From Rhizobium oryziradicis (GTDB lineage Bacteria; Pseudomonadota; Alphaproteobacteria; Rhizobiales; Rhizobiaceae), in contig NZ_MKIM01000032.1 in the NCBI RefSeq assembly GCF_001939045.1, forward strand, positions 21,384 to 85,383: DNA of 64,000 bases, in the 5' to 3' direction. The stretch's first letter is position 1; each line of letters opens with the position of its first letter. Shown here piece after piece: positions 51,707 to 60,653 of the stretch. Both the position numbers and the translations under genes were made by a program. The notes below the pieces were generated by a model. That model made no database searches and was not told the DNA's origin. It saw nothing but the letters and a program-made list of their open reading frames with translations.

Positions 51707-54448
51707 ATGTCGTTTATTGACCTTAATCGCTTGATTGAAGCCTTTGAGCCTAACCTGCGTGTGGCCTTGGAATTGGCCGCATCCACGGCAGCCGGTCGTC
51801 GGCATGCGCAGGTTGATATTGTACATTTTATGAATGCGATTGTCGAAAGTGTATCATTTCAGGACAATCTTGCCGAACTCGGTCTTCCGGTGGAAAACCT
51901 GCGGCGCGAGCTTTCACAGGCACTTGATGATGTGGCTGTGGGTGGCGAGCAGAACTTGTCTTTGTCGCAAAATATTTTAACGCTTGGCCGCGAAGCCTGG
52001 GTGTGTGCCTCCCTTCAGGGCGGGCGCTCTTCGATTACTCTGGCGGATGTGTTTTCCGCCCTTGACGATGAACCCTCGCTTCGAGCGCTGACGCGCGGAC
52101 AGTTTCCATCGCTGCGGATGGTGGATCGCTCGGTTTTGGAGCGTATGCGCGAGGCAGGTGATGCAAATTCTCATTCCTCAGGTTCAAAATCCGAGATATC
52201 GCCGGATGCCGCCCTGAGTGGCCGCGCGAATGACGAGTTTTTACGGCTATATACCCATGATCTGACACAGGATGCCCGTGATGGCCGGATTGATCCGGTG
52301 ATCGGGCGCGATGTCGAGTTGCGGCAGATGATCGATATTCTGACCCGCCGACGGCAGAACAATCCTATTCTGGTGGGCGAGGCGGGCGTTGGCAAAACAG
52401 CCGTTGCCGAGGCTTTCGCTTTGGAAATCGCAGCAAGGCGTGTGCCGGAAAAGCTGAAATCCGTTCGGCTGCTGATGCTCGATTTAACGCTTCTTCAGGC
52501 CGGTGCGGGTGTCAAAGGTGAATTCGAGCGACGGCTCAATGGTGTGATTGAGGCTGTCAAACGCTCGCCGGAACCGATCATTCTGTTCATTGATGAAGCC
52601 CATGGCCTGATTGGGGCCGGTGGCGTGCAAGGGCAGGGCGATGCTGCCAATATTCTCAAGCCCGCGCTGGCGCGTGGCGAAGTGCGCGTGATTGCCGCGA
52701 CCACCTGGAGCGAATACAAGCGCTATTTTGAAAAAGATGCGGCCCTGACCCGGCGTTTTCAGCCGGTGCATGTGCGCGAACCCGATGAAGAAACCGCCAT
52801 CCGTATGCTGCGCGGCGTGGCAGGCTCTTTCATGGCCCATCACGGCGTGACCATTCGCGATGAGGCCATTGTTGCGGCCGTTCAGCTCTCGGCCCGCTTC
52901 TTGCCAGCGCGGCAACTGCCGGACAAAGCGATCAGCCTGATTGATACCGCCGCCGCCGCCGTATCCCTGGCGCGTCAGACGATTCCCGAAACCTTGATGG
53001 CTCTGCAAAGCGAGAGAAACCATCTTGCGGTGGAGGTTGAATGGCTGGAGCGCGAAGGTGAGGCGGAGGAGGTGGCCGAAGACGTGATTGAGCGCAAACT
53101 GTCCATCCAAGCCGAGCTGGACCGTCTCGATACGGAAATTGCCGCGTTGCAGGCGCGCTATGATGCCGAAAAGCAGGCGATCGCTGCGTTTGATAATCAG
53201 AAGGATGGCACTGAAAGCAAGCTCAGCCAGATCACGGAGCCTCAGCATCAGGGCGGAAATGTTTCGCCCTTGAAGGGCCGCGGCCTGACCCGGCGGGCGG
53301 TGTCGATTGCCACATCGTTAAACCACGATACAAGCCTTATTCCGCGTGAGGTTGACCGCCACGTCATTGCCTCGGTGGTATCGCGCTGGACCGGTATTCC
53401 GCTGGGCAAGCTGCTGGCCGATCAGATTGAAAACGCGAAAAGTCTGGACACGCGACTGGGCGAAAAGGTTGTCGGACAGGATGCCGCCCTAAAACGCATT
53501 GCCGATGCCATGCGGGCCGCACGGGCAGGGCTTTCCGATCCGCGCCGTCCCCCGGCCGTGTTTTTGCTGGTGGGCATGTCGGGCACGGGCAAGACCGAAA
53601 CCGCACTTTCGCTGGCCGATCTTCTGTATGGCGGCAGCCAGCACCTGACAACCATCAACATGTCAGAGTTCAAGGAAGAGCATAAGGTCTCGATGTTGCT
53701 GGGGGCTCCTCCCGGTTATGTTGGCTATGGCGAAGGTGGCGTGCTGACAGAAGCCGTGCGCCGCAGGCCCTATGGTGTGCTGCTTCTTGACGAGATCGAC
53801 AAGGCCCATGCTGGCGTTCAGGATATTTTCTATCAGGTGTTCGACAAGGGCATTTTGCGCGATGGCGAAGGCCGCGATGTTGATTTTAAAAACACCACCA
53901 TTTTCATGACGGCCAATACCGGCTCGGAACTGCTGGCAACTCTTGCCAGCGACCCGGACACCATGCCGGAAGGAGAAGCCCTTGAGGCCTTGCTGATGCC
54001 GGAGCTGCAAAAGCAGTTCAAGCCAGCATTTCTGGGCCGCACCATCATTCTGCCCTTCATGCCGCTGGGCACAGAGGCGCTCGCAGCCATTGTCGATCTC
54101 CAGATCGAGCGGATCAGGGACAGAATAGTTGCTGCCTATGGCACAGACCTTGTGGTGGAACAGAGCGCCAGAGACGTGCTGGTGAGCCGGGCTGGCGCAA
54201 GCGAAATTGGCGCACGCGCCATTGAAATCATGATTGGCCGCGATCTCCTGCCACCCTTGTCCACCTTCTTCATCGAGCTGGTGGCGAATGGACAAAAGGT
54301 TGGCCGAGCGCATGTCACGCACAGTGAGAACGGTTTTGCTGTGCATGGGCAAGAGACGGACAATCAAAGGGAATTTATCGAAGATCGATTGGTCTCGGTA
54401 AATGAAGACGCCGTGTCGGATGGGGTATCCCGACGCATACGGTCATAA
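51707..54448 (+). CDS. tssH: TssH (ClpV) sheath-recycling AAA+ ATPase
   Basis: The 913-residue ClpB-like ATPase of the T6SS branch has an N-terminal sheath-binding domain (1-160), first P-loop GEAGVGKTA with LFIDEAHGLIGAGG, a coiled middle domain (about 430-510), and second P-loop GMSGTGKTE with LLLDEIDKAH. It dismantles contracted TssBC sheaths. ATG at 51707 with GGGGAG upstream puts the conserved N-domain at the start; 40 earlier open codons are promoter DNA. It leads the plus-strand T6SS operon. Confidence 0.95.
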   Translation: MSFIDLNRLIEAFEPNLRVALELAASTAAGRRHAQVDIVHFMNAIVESVSFQDNLAELGLPVENLRRELSQALDDVAVGGEQNLSLSQNILTLGREAWVCASLQGGRSSITLADVFSALDDEPSLRALTRGQFPSLRMVDRSVLERMREAGDANSHSSGSKSEISPDAALSGRANDEFLRLYTHDLTQDARDGRIDPVIGRDVELRQMIDILTRRRQNNPILVGEAGVGKTAVAEAFALEIAARRVPEKLKSVRLLMLDLTLLQAGAGVKGEFERRLNGVIEAVKRSPEPIILFIDEAHGLIGAGGVQGQGDAANILKPALARGEVRVIAATTWSEYKRYFEKDAALTRRFQPVHVREPDEETAIRMLRGVAGSFMAHHGVTIRDEAIVAAVQLSARFLPARQLPDKAISLIDTAAAAVSLARQTIPETLMALQSERNHLAVEVEWLEREGEAEEVAEDVIERKLSIQAELDRLDTEIAALQARYDAEKQAIAAFDNQKDGTESKLSQITEPQHQGGNVSPLKGRGLTRRAVSIATSLNHDTSLIPREVDRHVIASVVSRWTGIPLGKLLADQIENAKSLDTRLGEKVVGQDAALKRIADAMRAARAGLSDPRRPPAVFLLVGMSGTGKTETALSLADLLYGGSQHLTTINMSEFKEEHKVSMLLGAPPGYVGYGEGGVLTEAVRRRPYGVLLLDEIDKAHAGVQDIFYQVFDKGILRDGEGRDVDFKNTTIFMTANTGSELLATLASDPDTMPEGEALEALLMPELQKQFKPAFLGRTIILPFMPLGTEALAAIVDLQIERIRDRIVAAYGTDLVVEQSARDVLVSRAGASEIGARAIEIMIGRDLLPPLSTFFIELVANGQKVGRAHVTHSENGFAVHGQETDNQREFIEDRLVSVNEDAVSDGVSRRIRS

Positions 54449-54493
54449 ATGCTGCGCGGACCATATCCACGAATTTTGGTGGATAGGCAGCAT
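54449..54493 (+). terminator. Two-tier hairpin between tssH and hcp
   Basis: Outer arms ATGCTGC/GCAGCAT and inner arms TATCCAC/GTGGATA form a 45-base structure directly after the tssH stop and 67 bases before hcp. There is no T-run. It probably works as an RNA-processing or stabilising element that lets hcp be made in excess. Confidence 0.55.
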
Positions 54494-54560
54494 TCATACG
54501 AAAGGTAACCATGCCTCACAGTCAATGAGGTGCATTTCATGAAACAGGAGATTTAACAAT

Positions 54561-55037
54561 ATGCCAATTTATCTGAAAGTTGACGGTATCCAGGGCGATG
54601 CAACCCACGAAGAGCACAAGAAGTGGATGGACATTGAGGCGCTGCACTGGAACGTAAGCCGCGCCATGAACACCACAGCAGGCTCGACCGCCAATCGCGA
54701 AGCCTCTGAGCCAATGGTGTCGGAAGTTATCTTGACCAAAGTCAGCGATTCCTCCTCGACCAAGCTGTTCCAGGAAGCCTGCGCTGGCCGCACCGGCAAG
54801 ACAGCCGTTCTGCACCTGGTGACAACCGGCAACCCCGGCAACACCTATATTGAATACACGCTGACCAACACCTTGATTGCCAACTATTCCGTTGATTCCA
54901 GCGGTGACCGCCCGATTGAAACAATCCGTTTGAACTTCACGAAGATCGAAGTGAAGTACACGCCTTATGGCGAGGACAACACGGCGCAGTCTCCAATGAT
55001 TGCATCCTACGATCTTTCGACCACCAAAGCGGCTTAA
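54561..55037 (+). CDS. hcp: Hcp, T6SS inner-tube protein
   Basis: The 158-residue protein shows the Hcp pattern: MPIYLKVDGIQGDATHEEHK, WMDIEALHWNVSR, SEVILTKVSDSSSTKLFQE, IEYTLTNTLIANY and ETIRLNFTKIEVKYTPY. It forms hexameric rings that stack inside the sheath and carry effectors. A strong AGGAGA site precedes the ATG. No C-terminal effector extension is present. Confidence 0.97.
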   Translation: MPIYLKVDGIQGDATHEEHKKWMDIEALHWNVSRAMNTTAGSTANREASEPMVSEVILTKVSDSSSTKLFQEACAGRTGKTAVLHLVTTGNPGNTYIEYTLTNTLIANYSVDSSGDRPIETIRLNFTKIEVKYTPYGEDNTAQSPMIASYDLSTTKAA

Positions 55038-55049
55038 ACGCGCAGCACG

Positions 55050-55078
55050 GAAAGGCGTCGCCTGCAGCGGCGTCTTTC
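55050..55078 (+). terminator. Imperfect terminator after hcp
   Basis: GAAAGGCGTCGC pairs imperfectly with GCGGCGTCTTTC around CTGCA and is followed by TATTTTAT. Leaky termination here would give high Hcp and lower expression of the two genes downstream. The rest of the gap to 55280 has no convincing gene. Confidence 0.5.
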
Positions 55079-55280
55079 TATTTTATAGATGCAAAGGCTT
55101 TTATGCAGTCCCACTGTTGAAGAGATTGGTTTGGCTGATCGAACCCGATCCTCCTACCCATCAACAGCAGTCATAACGGGACAGATAGTTTCAAAGAATA
55201 TTACGAAAAGCGAGAAGGCTATCAGAGCTTGCTTCAGCACGGCCAGCTACACCGTGTTATCAATCTGGAGATAAACACCA

Positions 55281-56354
55281 ATGTCATCAGCCAAAGACCG
55301 CCTGACTTCCATAATGGACGAGTTAGATAAGAAAAAATCTCAGTGGGAAGTGAGCGTCGTCAGCCCCTACGTCCGTTCTTACGATTTCGCCTATAACAAT
55401 TATCAAAACACGTTGAAGGCTCAAGTGGCGCGTGACAAGATGGGGGCGGAACTTTTAGTCTTCACGGCTGGAGTGCTGAGCGGTTCAGTGTTGATGGCTG
55501 CTTTCGCGTCGTCGTCCTTGCGCGTGCTTGCCGGGCGCGCTTTGCTTCGGACAATCTGCAATAATAATCTCAATAGAACATTTGATGCAGTTCATGCTGT
55601 CACCAACAACAAGGCCGCAATGTTTGCCTTGGGCAGCGTTCTGGATAAAGCCAAAGGGATCGCGGGCCAACACATCACCGCAGCTGTTGAGAATTTTACG
55701 GTAAGAACCTCTGGTATCCAGTCGCAAACATCAGTGAATTTTCTGACGCGGTTGCAGGATTTTGTGAATGTGAGTTTTATTGCGGTTCATGAGTTCGTCA
55801 CTGGCGTTCGTAACGATAACAGCATCAAAGAGAGCGACAAGCTCAAACTTGCGGATATGGTCGAGGCAACCCCTTTCTGGCTGCCCCCTCGCGCCAACCG
55901 CGTTGATGAAAACAAGCTGGCACAACAGATGGAGCTCTTGTTCTATATGACGTCTGTTCTCGATTCGGATACGCTGGTTCGTCATGCGCCATCGATCGGC
56001 AATGGTATCGGCGGCGGCATAGGAGAGGGCATCCGTAGCAAAGAACGGATCAACCAGATGCCAACGGCCAAGGACTATCCAAAGGAAAGCGAACCTAAAA
56101 TCATTCGTGGGGCGACTTACGAACCCGGTCAGCGTATCGAGTATGATGACCTCGGGTCTGTTGTACGAGCGCGCATTGATACATTAAGTCGAGCCGTCAC
56201 AGGCTCACCGTTTTATCCGCAACAAAGTATTGGCATGCGTATCGCTGGAAATGATCCGACCGGACGTGAACAGATGGTCAAGGCTGAGCATATTATTTCG
56301 CGCCTTTCAGCACAAACGAGACCCAAGCAGTTAAGCGATGTTTTCATGATGTAA
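55281..56354 (+). CDS. Unrecognised protein after hcp, candidate T6SS effector
   Basis: I do not recognise this 357-residue protein. It has a charged helical N-terminus (KDRLTSIMDELDKKKSQWE), a hydrophobic stretch at about residues 57-85 (LLVFTAGVLSGSVLMAAFAS), then a mainly polar helical region. A glycine-rich turn (NGIGGGIGEGI, about 239-250) and a basic C-terminus complete it. There is no signal peptide, PAAR, amidase, nuclease or lipase motif. It lies 243 bases after hcp with its own GGAG site and precedes an exported protein. By position, and because Agrobacterium carries effector/immunity genes after hcp, it is a candidate Hcp-delivered membrane or envelope effector. A structural accessory protein is the alternative. 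Confidence 0.55.
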   Translation: MSSAKDRLTSIMDELDKKKSQWEVSVVSPYVRSYDFAYNNYQNTLKAQVARDKMGAELLVFTAGVLSGSVLMAAFASSSLRVLAGRALLRTICNNNLNRTFDAVHAVTNNKAAMFALGSVLDKAKGIAGQHITAAVENFTVRTSGIQSQTSVNFLTRLQDFVNVSFIAVHEFVTGVRNDNSIKESDKLKLADMVEATPFWLPPRANRVDENKLAQQMELLFYMTSVLDSDTLVRHAPSIGNGIGGGIGEGIRSKERINQMPTAKDYPKESEPKIIRGATYEPGQRIEYDDLGSVVRARIDTLSRAVTGSPFYPQQSIGMRIAGNDPTGREQMVKAEHIISRLSAQTRPKQLSDVFMM

Positions 56355-56380
56355 GAACAGGTGAAAATAATGCAGGAGAT

Positions 56381-56465
56381 TTACTGCATAATTCCTCAAA
56401 TCGGAATCGATTTAAGGTGAAAATTATGCAGCAAATTTAAAGTGTTACAGCGTCCTTTGTGCATT
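56381..56465. repeat. Two-module dispersed repeat, inverted copy
   Basis: Read on the minus strand, module A (GCACAAAGGACGCTGTAACA) is followed by module B (TTGCTGCATAATTTTCACC ... GAGGAATTATGCAGTA). It separates the candidate effector gene from the exported protein gene. Confidence 0.7.
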
Positions 56466-56521
56466 GGATAAAACGTGCGGCACCTATCTCTTGTGATGAA
56501 ACAAACAGAATTTGAGCCGCA

Positions 56522-57412
56522 ATGATCCGTGGATTGAAGCACTCTATAAGAGGTGGGCTGCTGTGCCTTGGTATGGGCATGCTCAGCCCCGTTGCGGCCT
56601 GCGCAGACCCATCGATTGATGCCTCACTTGTTCAAATTGAGCAGGTCGGCGAGCGCGTCGCCAATGCCGGACTGCTTGCCGACAATGTTTTGAAATACAT
56701 ATCTGATCAGGAAGGCTTGCACGACAAGCAAGCCGACAGCATGATTGAATCCGCAACACGTGATGCATTCAATGCGCAAGCATTTGTGACTGAAATTCAA
56801 AACAGCATGCAAAATGTTGGCAATTCCTCAATTGATGCTCAGCGCCTGGCAAAAATTGCCGATGATCTCAACGCAAGCCGAAAAAAGATCGAGACCCTGG
56901 CTCAATCAAAAGGCGATGCCGCCCTCCAGACCATGGACGCTGAGATTGTGAAAAAAGCCGATAGCCCGCGCGTTGAACAGCTCGCTCAGTTGATGGCAAG
57001 CCCCGACCTTGCCGCAGAAACCGCCGTTACGGCGCAGGCGATGTATGTTGCCGTTCATGCGTTTTTCAATTCGGACCCATCGCAATTTGCCGCGCTCTCG
57101 CAAGAGCAACGCCAAGACATGCCAACGCAGATATTGTCATACCTGCAACAGAAAACCGAGAATGAAAAACCCTACTCAAAAGACGCCAACCGCGCCAACG
57201 AAAAGCTCCGACTTGGCCTTGCTCTCGCAGGCTTAAGCGACGGCGATATCCTCTATCTCACGAACCTCTATCAGAGCCCGGAAGGGAAAGCCAAGCGGGC
57301 TGCACTGCTTGATCGCTATAAGCGCCTGTCTACCGACGCAAACCAGAAAATGTTGCAAGACTATTTCACGCAGCTGGCAGACAATCTGACAAAGCGTAAA
57401 TCCAACAACTGA
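56522..57412 (+). CDS. Unrecognised exported protein, candidate immunity protein
   Basis: I do not recognise this 296-residue protein. It begins with a clear export signal (basic IRGLKHSIRGG, then LLCLGMGMLSPVAACA). Cleavage after A28 is likely, but VAAC (24-27) also fits a lipobox, so it may be lipid-anchored. The mature part is helical and rich in Q, A, D and K, with coiled-coil-like stretches (DDLNASRKKIETLAQSKGDA). LAGLSDGDILYLTNLYQSPEGKAKR near the C-terminus (quoted in part as SDGDILYLTNLYQSPEG) resembles the DUF2059-like pattern of periplasmic proteins. Following a candidate effector in a T6SS operon, it may protect the periplasm from it. Confidence 0.55.
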   Translation: MIRGLKHSIRGGLLCLGMGMLSPVAACADPSIDASLVQIEQVGERVANAGLLADNVLKYISDQEGLHDKQADSMIESATRDAFNAQAFVTEIQNSMQNVGNSSIDAQRLAKIADDLNASRKKIETLAQSKGDAALQTMDAEIVKKADSPRVEQLAQLMASPDLAAETAVTAQAMYVAVHAFFNSDPSQFAALSQEQRQDMPTQILSYLQQKTENEKPYSKDANRANEKLRLGLALAGLSDGDILYLTNLYQSPEGKAKRAALLDRYKRLSTDANQKMLQDYFTQLADNLTKRKSNN

Positions 57413-57490
57413 GAACGTGACAGCACTTCAAAAGTTTTGTTGCATCTATTGCATTTTACAGTCAGCCTTTTGCAGCGGGACAGCACGCGC

Positions 57491-57535
57491 ACCATTCGAT
57501 TTAAATCGATTCCGATTTAAGGAATTACGCAGTAG
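57491..57535. repeat. Rhizobial intergenic palindrome, partial copy
   Basis: Only the right half of module B remains (ATTCGATTTAAATCGATTCC, then TTAAGGAATTACGCAGTAG). It lies just upstream of the Fic promoter. Confidence 0.55.
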
Positions 57536-57570
57536 AACATGTCACGGGCGCATGAGCGAAAGAAACTGTT

Positions 57571-57608
57571 TTTATCGCTCATTTTTCTGCTATAAATTGA
57601 GCGATAAA
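57571..57608. promoter_or_regulatory. Inverted repeat spanning the Fic promoter
   Basis: Perfect 11-bp arms TTTATCGCTCA and TGAGCGATAAA are 16 bases apart with CTATAAA between, a likely -10. A further half-site (TGAGCGAAA) starts at 57553. A repressor bound here would block the fic promoter. The Fic protein itself ends in a winged-helix-like domain and may be that repressor. Confidence 0.6.
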
Positions 57609-57625
57609 TGGGGAGTTTATCGCCT

Positions 57626-58735
57626 ATGGCTTGGAATTGGCAATTGCAGGGGTGGCCAAACTTCGAGTGGCAGCCTGATCTCCTTCGAAAGAGGGAGCAG
57701 ACTTTCATGGAAAATGCAGCCATTGCCGTTGGCACCATGCGGCACCTGACGCAAGGCGACCGCGAGGACATTGTTATCGAGCTGCTCAGCGCAGATGCCA
57801 TGAGCACATCCGCGATTGAAGGCGAAATCCTAGATCGAGACAGCGTGCAGTCGTCCCTGCGCCGACAGTTGGGAATGGCGGCCGCTCCTTTCCGCAGCAG
57901 GCCGGCAGAGGCAGGCATTGCGGAAATGATGGCCGATCTTTACCGCGCGCCCCTTGCCCCCATCACCGAAGCGCGGCTTCAGGAATGGCATCGAATGGTG
58001 ATGAACGGCCGCCGGGATATTGTCGATATCGGCCAGTATCGCCGACACAAAGAGCCAATGCAGATTGTTTCCGGCGCTTTTGGTCGCGAGCGCGTGCATT
58101 TCGAGGCTCCACCGTCCGACCGGCTGGCCATTGAAATGAACGCGCTGCTCGATTGGCTGAACAAAACCGCGCCGGATGGGCCAAACCCGCTTGCCGCTCT
58201 GACCCGTGCAGGCATTGCGCATCTGTGGTTCGAAAGTATCCATCCCTTTGAGGATGGCAACGGCCGCATCGGGCGCGCCATCGCCGAAAGTGCACTGGCG
58301 CGCGCCATCTCCATCCCAACGTTCAGCGCCTTGTCGAAATCACTGCTCAAGCATCGCAAGGATTATTACGCGATGCTGGAGGCGGCAAGCACCACGCTCA
58401 CTCTTGATGACTGGCTCTCGTGGTTTGCGGATCGCGCGCTCGAAGCGCAAGCATCCGCAGATGATCTGGTCCGTTTTTTGATTGAAAAAACGCGATTGAT
58501 GGACAGTTTGCGGGGTCTATTGAATGAGCGGCAGGAAAAAGCACTCCTGCGCGTGCTGGCCGAAGGCCCAGACGGTTTTACAGGCGGTCTCAGCGCCCAT
58601 AATTACGCCACCATCACCGGTGCGCCGCCATCCACCATTACCCGTGATCTCGCCGATCTGGTCGAAAAAGGGGCCTTGTTACGAACCGGTGAGCGCAAGG
58701 CAACCCGTTATCACCTGAACCTCAACATATCCTGA
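57626..58735 (+). CDS. Fic/DOC-family AMP-transferase with N-terminal inhibitory helix
   Basis: The 369-residue protein has the intact Fic motif HPFEDGNGRIGR starting at H206, which binds ATP and modifies target hydroxyls. The inhibitory motif TSAIEGE with E65 lies N-terminal to it (class II). The N-terminus WNWQLQGWPNFEW is typical of the DUF4172 group. The last 60 residues (ITGAPPSTITRDLADLVEKG, then ALLRTGERKATRYHL) look like a winged helix. ATG at 57626 is preferred because GGGGAG lies ten bases upstream; 57608 is the alternative. The target is unknown. Confidence 0.9.
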   Translation: MAWNWQLQGWPNFEWQPDLLRKREQTFMENAAIAVGTMRHLTQGDREDIVIELLSADAMSTSAIEGEILDRDSVQSSLRRQLGMAAAPFRSRPAEAGIAEMMADLYRAPLAPITEARLQEWHRMVMNGRRDIVDIGQYRRHKEPMQIVSGAFGRERVHFEAPPSDRLAIEMNALLDWLNKTAPDGPNPLAALTRAGIAHLWFESIHPFEDGNGRIGRAIAESALARAISIPTFSALSKSLLKHRKDYYAMLEAASTTLTLDDWLSWFADRALEAQASADDLVRFLIEKTRLMDSLRGLLNERQEKALLRVLAEGPDGFTGGLSAHNYATITGAPPSTITRDLADLVEKGALLRTGERKATRYHLNLNIS

Positions 58736-58757
58736 TCCCCCACACTTCGGCGGGGGA
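58736..58757. terminator. Hairpin between fic and the monooxygenase gene
   Basis: TCCCCC and GGGGGA arms flank a loop with CTTCGG, one base after the fic stop and 14 before the convergent stop. It probably serves both convergent transcripts. Confidence 0.55.
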
Positions 58758-58771
58758 CCAAAATCATGAGA

Positions 58772-60574
58772 TCAACCAAGATGATGCGGTTTTTGCAACC
58801 CGTAAACCGGCGTATCCAATCCAACCTGCCGCGCCTTTAACTGCAAGGACAGATATTGCGAATAATGGCGCGACTGGTGCAGGTTTCCGCCGTGAAACCA
58901 CAGGCCTTCCTGTTGGGTTGGCTTCCACATATTGCGCTGTTCGCCCTCCCATGGTCCCGGATCTTTGGGCGTGTCTGAGCCAAGGCCCCAGCATTTGCCC
59001 ACCTTGTTCGCCACATCCTTTGAAATTAGATCCGCTGCCCAACCATTCATCGAACCATAGCCGGTGGCATAAACCACCAGATCAGCGGGCAAGACCGTTC
59101 CGTCTTTCAGCACCACGGCATCTTCTGTCAGATGGTCAACATCAGACCCCGATTTCAGCTTGATGCTGCCATCAATGATCAGATCGCAAGCGCCAACATC
59201 GATATAATAGCCAGAGCCGCGTCGTAGATATTTCATGAACAGGCCAGAGCCATCAGCCCCCCAATCCAGCATGAAACCGGCCTTTTCGAGATCAGCATAA
59301 AATTTGGCGTCTTTCTCGCGCATCTTGTCATAGAGCGGAATTTGAAATTCATGCATGATCCGGTAGGGCAGGGAGGCAAAAATCAGGTCGGCTTTGCGGG
59401 TTGTCACGCCGGACGCCACAGCCCGTTCTGAGTAGAGATCGCCAAGGCCGATTTCCATCAAGGAATCCGAGCGTACAATATGGGTGGACGAGCGCTGCAC
59501 CATCGTGACATCGGCGCCTCCTTCCCAAAGGGCGGCGCAAATATCATGGGCGGAATTGTTTGAGCCAATCACCACCACCTTTTTGCCGCGATAAGCATCG
59601 GGGCCGGGATGTTGGGATGAGTGCTGCTGCTCGCCTTTGAAAATATCCTGACCTTTAAACTTCGGCACATTCGCCTTGCCCGACATTCCGGTTGCCAGCA
59701 CCAATTGCTTGGGCTTGAGCACAACCTCCTCGCCATCGCGCTCGACAACAACGGTCCATTCCTTGGTTGCCTCGTCATATTGGGCCGATTTGCAGGCGGT
59801 AGAGCTCCAGTAATTCAGCTCCATGACTTTGGTGTACATCTCCAGCCAATCGCCAATTTTGTCTTTGGGGGCAAAAACCGGCCAGTTTTCTGGAAACGGA
59901 ATATAGGGCAGGTGATCATACCAAACGGGATCATGCAGGCACAAAGATTTGTAACGCTTGCGCCAACTGTCGCCCGCTCTCTCATTTTTCTCAATGATAA
60001 TGGTGGGAACACCCAATTGCCTCAGCCGTGCGCCCAGTGCAATACCGCCTTGGCCGCCGCCAATAATCACCACATAGGGCTGGGTTTTATAGCCAAGCTC
60101 GGCAGCTTCTTGCAGGCGCTTTTCTGCCCAGGTTTTGCGGTTTGGATCATGCCCATGTTCGGCCCCCATTGGCCGGTTCAAACCTTTTGGCTCTTCATGG
60201 CCCTTGAGCTCGGACATGGTGGTGAGCAAGGTCCAGATCAGACCATTTTTGATGCGAATATGGCCGTAGCCGCGCGCAACTTGGGTTTCAAAGGAAAACC
60301 AGCCATCAATCACGCCATCATTGGCGGTTGCCATTTCCTTCTCATCCTGACGAAAGAGGGAAGGGCCGATGCTGGCAAGCTGCGTTGTCAGCATGTCACG
60401 GATCTGATCGTGACCTTCCAGCGTCTTCAAATTCCAGGTGAATGTCGCCAGATCCCGCCAATAGCAATCGGTTTGAAACAAATTAACAGCGGCATCAATA
60501 TCGCCATTTTCCAGCGCCTTGCCCAGCTTGGCAAGAACCGCGTCAACGCGGGTGTTTGGGCTATCTTCAAGCAT
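58772..60574 (-). CDS. NTF2-domain flavin monooxygenase (FMO/Baeyer-Villiger-like)
   Basis: The 600-residue protein has an N-terminal NTF2/SnoaL-like domain (about 1-130: ENGDIDAAVNLFQTDCYWRD) and a flavin monooxygenase. The FAD Rossmann motif GGGQGG is near residue 173, the NADPH motif VVIGSNNSAHD near 340, and the ATGYGS motif near 540. Such enzymes insert one oxygen into ketones or heteroatoms. It is the second gene after the sigma-54 promoter, behind a butanediol-dehydrogenase-like gene, which suggests oxidation of an alcohol to a ketone and then oxygenation. Substrate unknown. Confidence 0.88.
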   Translation of the reverse strand: MLEDSPNTRVDAVLAKLGKALENGDIDAAVNLFQTDCYWRDLATFTWNLKTLEGHDQIRDMLTTQLASIGPSLFRQDEKEMATANDGVIDGWFSFETQVARGYGHIRIKNGLIWTLLTTMSELKGHEEPKGLNRPMGAEHGHDPNRKTWAEKRLQEAAELGYKTQPYVVIIGGGQGGIALGARLRQLGVPTIIIEKNERAGDSWRKRYKSLCLHDPVWYDHLPYIPFPENWPVFAPKDKIGDWLEMYTKVMELNYWSSTACKSAQYDEATKEWTVVVERDGEEVVLKPKQLVLATGMSGKANVPKFKGQDIFKGEQQHSSQHPGPDAYRGKKVVVIGSNNSAHDICAALWEGGADVTMVQRSSTHIVRSDSLMEIGLGDLYSERAVASGVTTRKADLIFASLPYRIMHEFQIPLYDKMREKDAKFYADLEKAGFMLDWGADGSGLFMKYLRRGSGYYIDVGACDLIIDGSIKLKSGSDVDHLTEDAVVLKDGTVLPADLVVYATGYGSMNGWAADLISKDVANKVGKCWGLGSDTPKDPGPWEGEQRNMWKPTQQEGLWFHGGNLHQSRHYSQYLSLQLKARQVGLDTPVYGLQKPHHLG

Positions 60575-60653
60575 GTGAACTCCTCCATTATGCTCATTTC
60601 AGTTTTCCAAAGGCTGGTGTGTGGGCTCCTCTCCTGAACACCAGCCTGATCCA

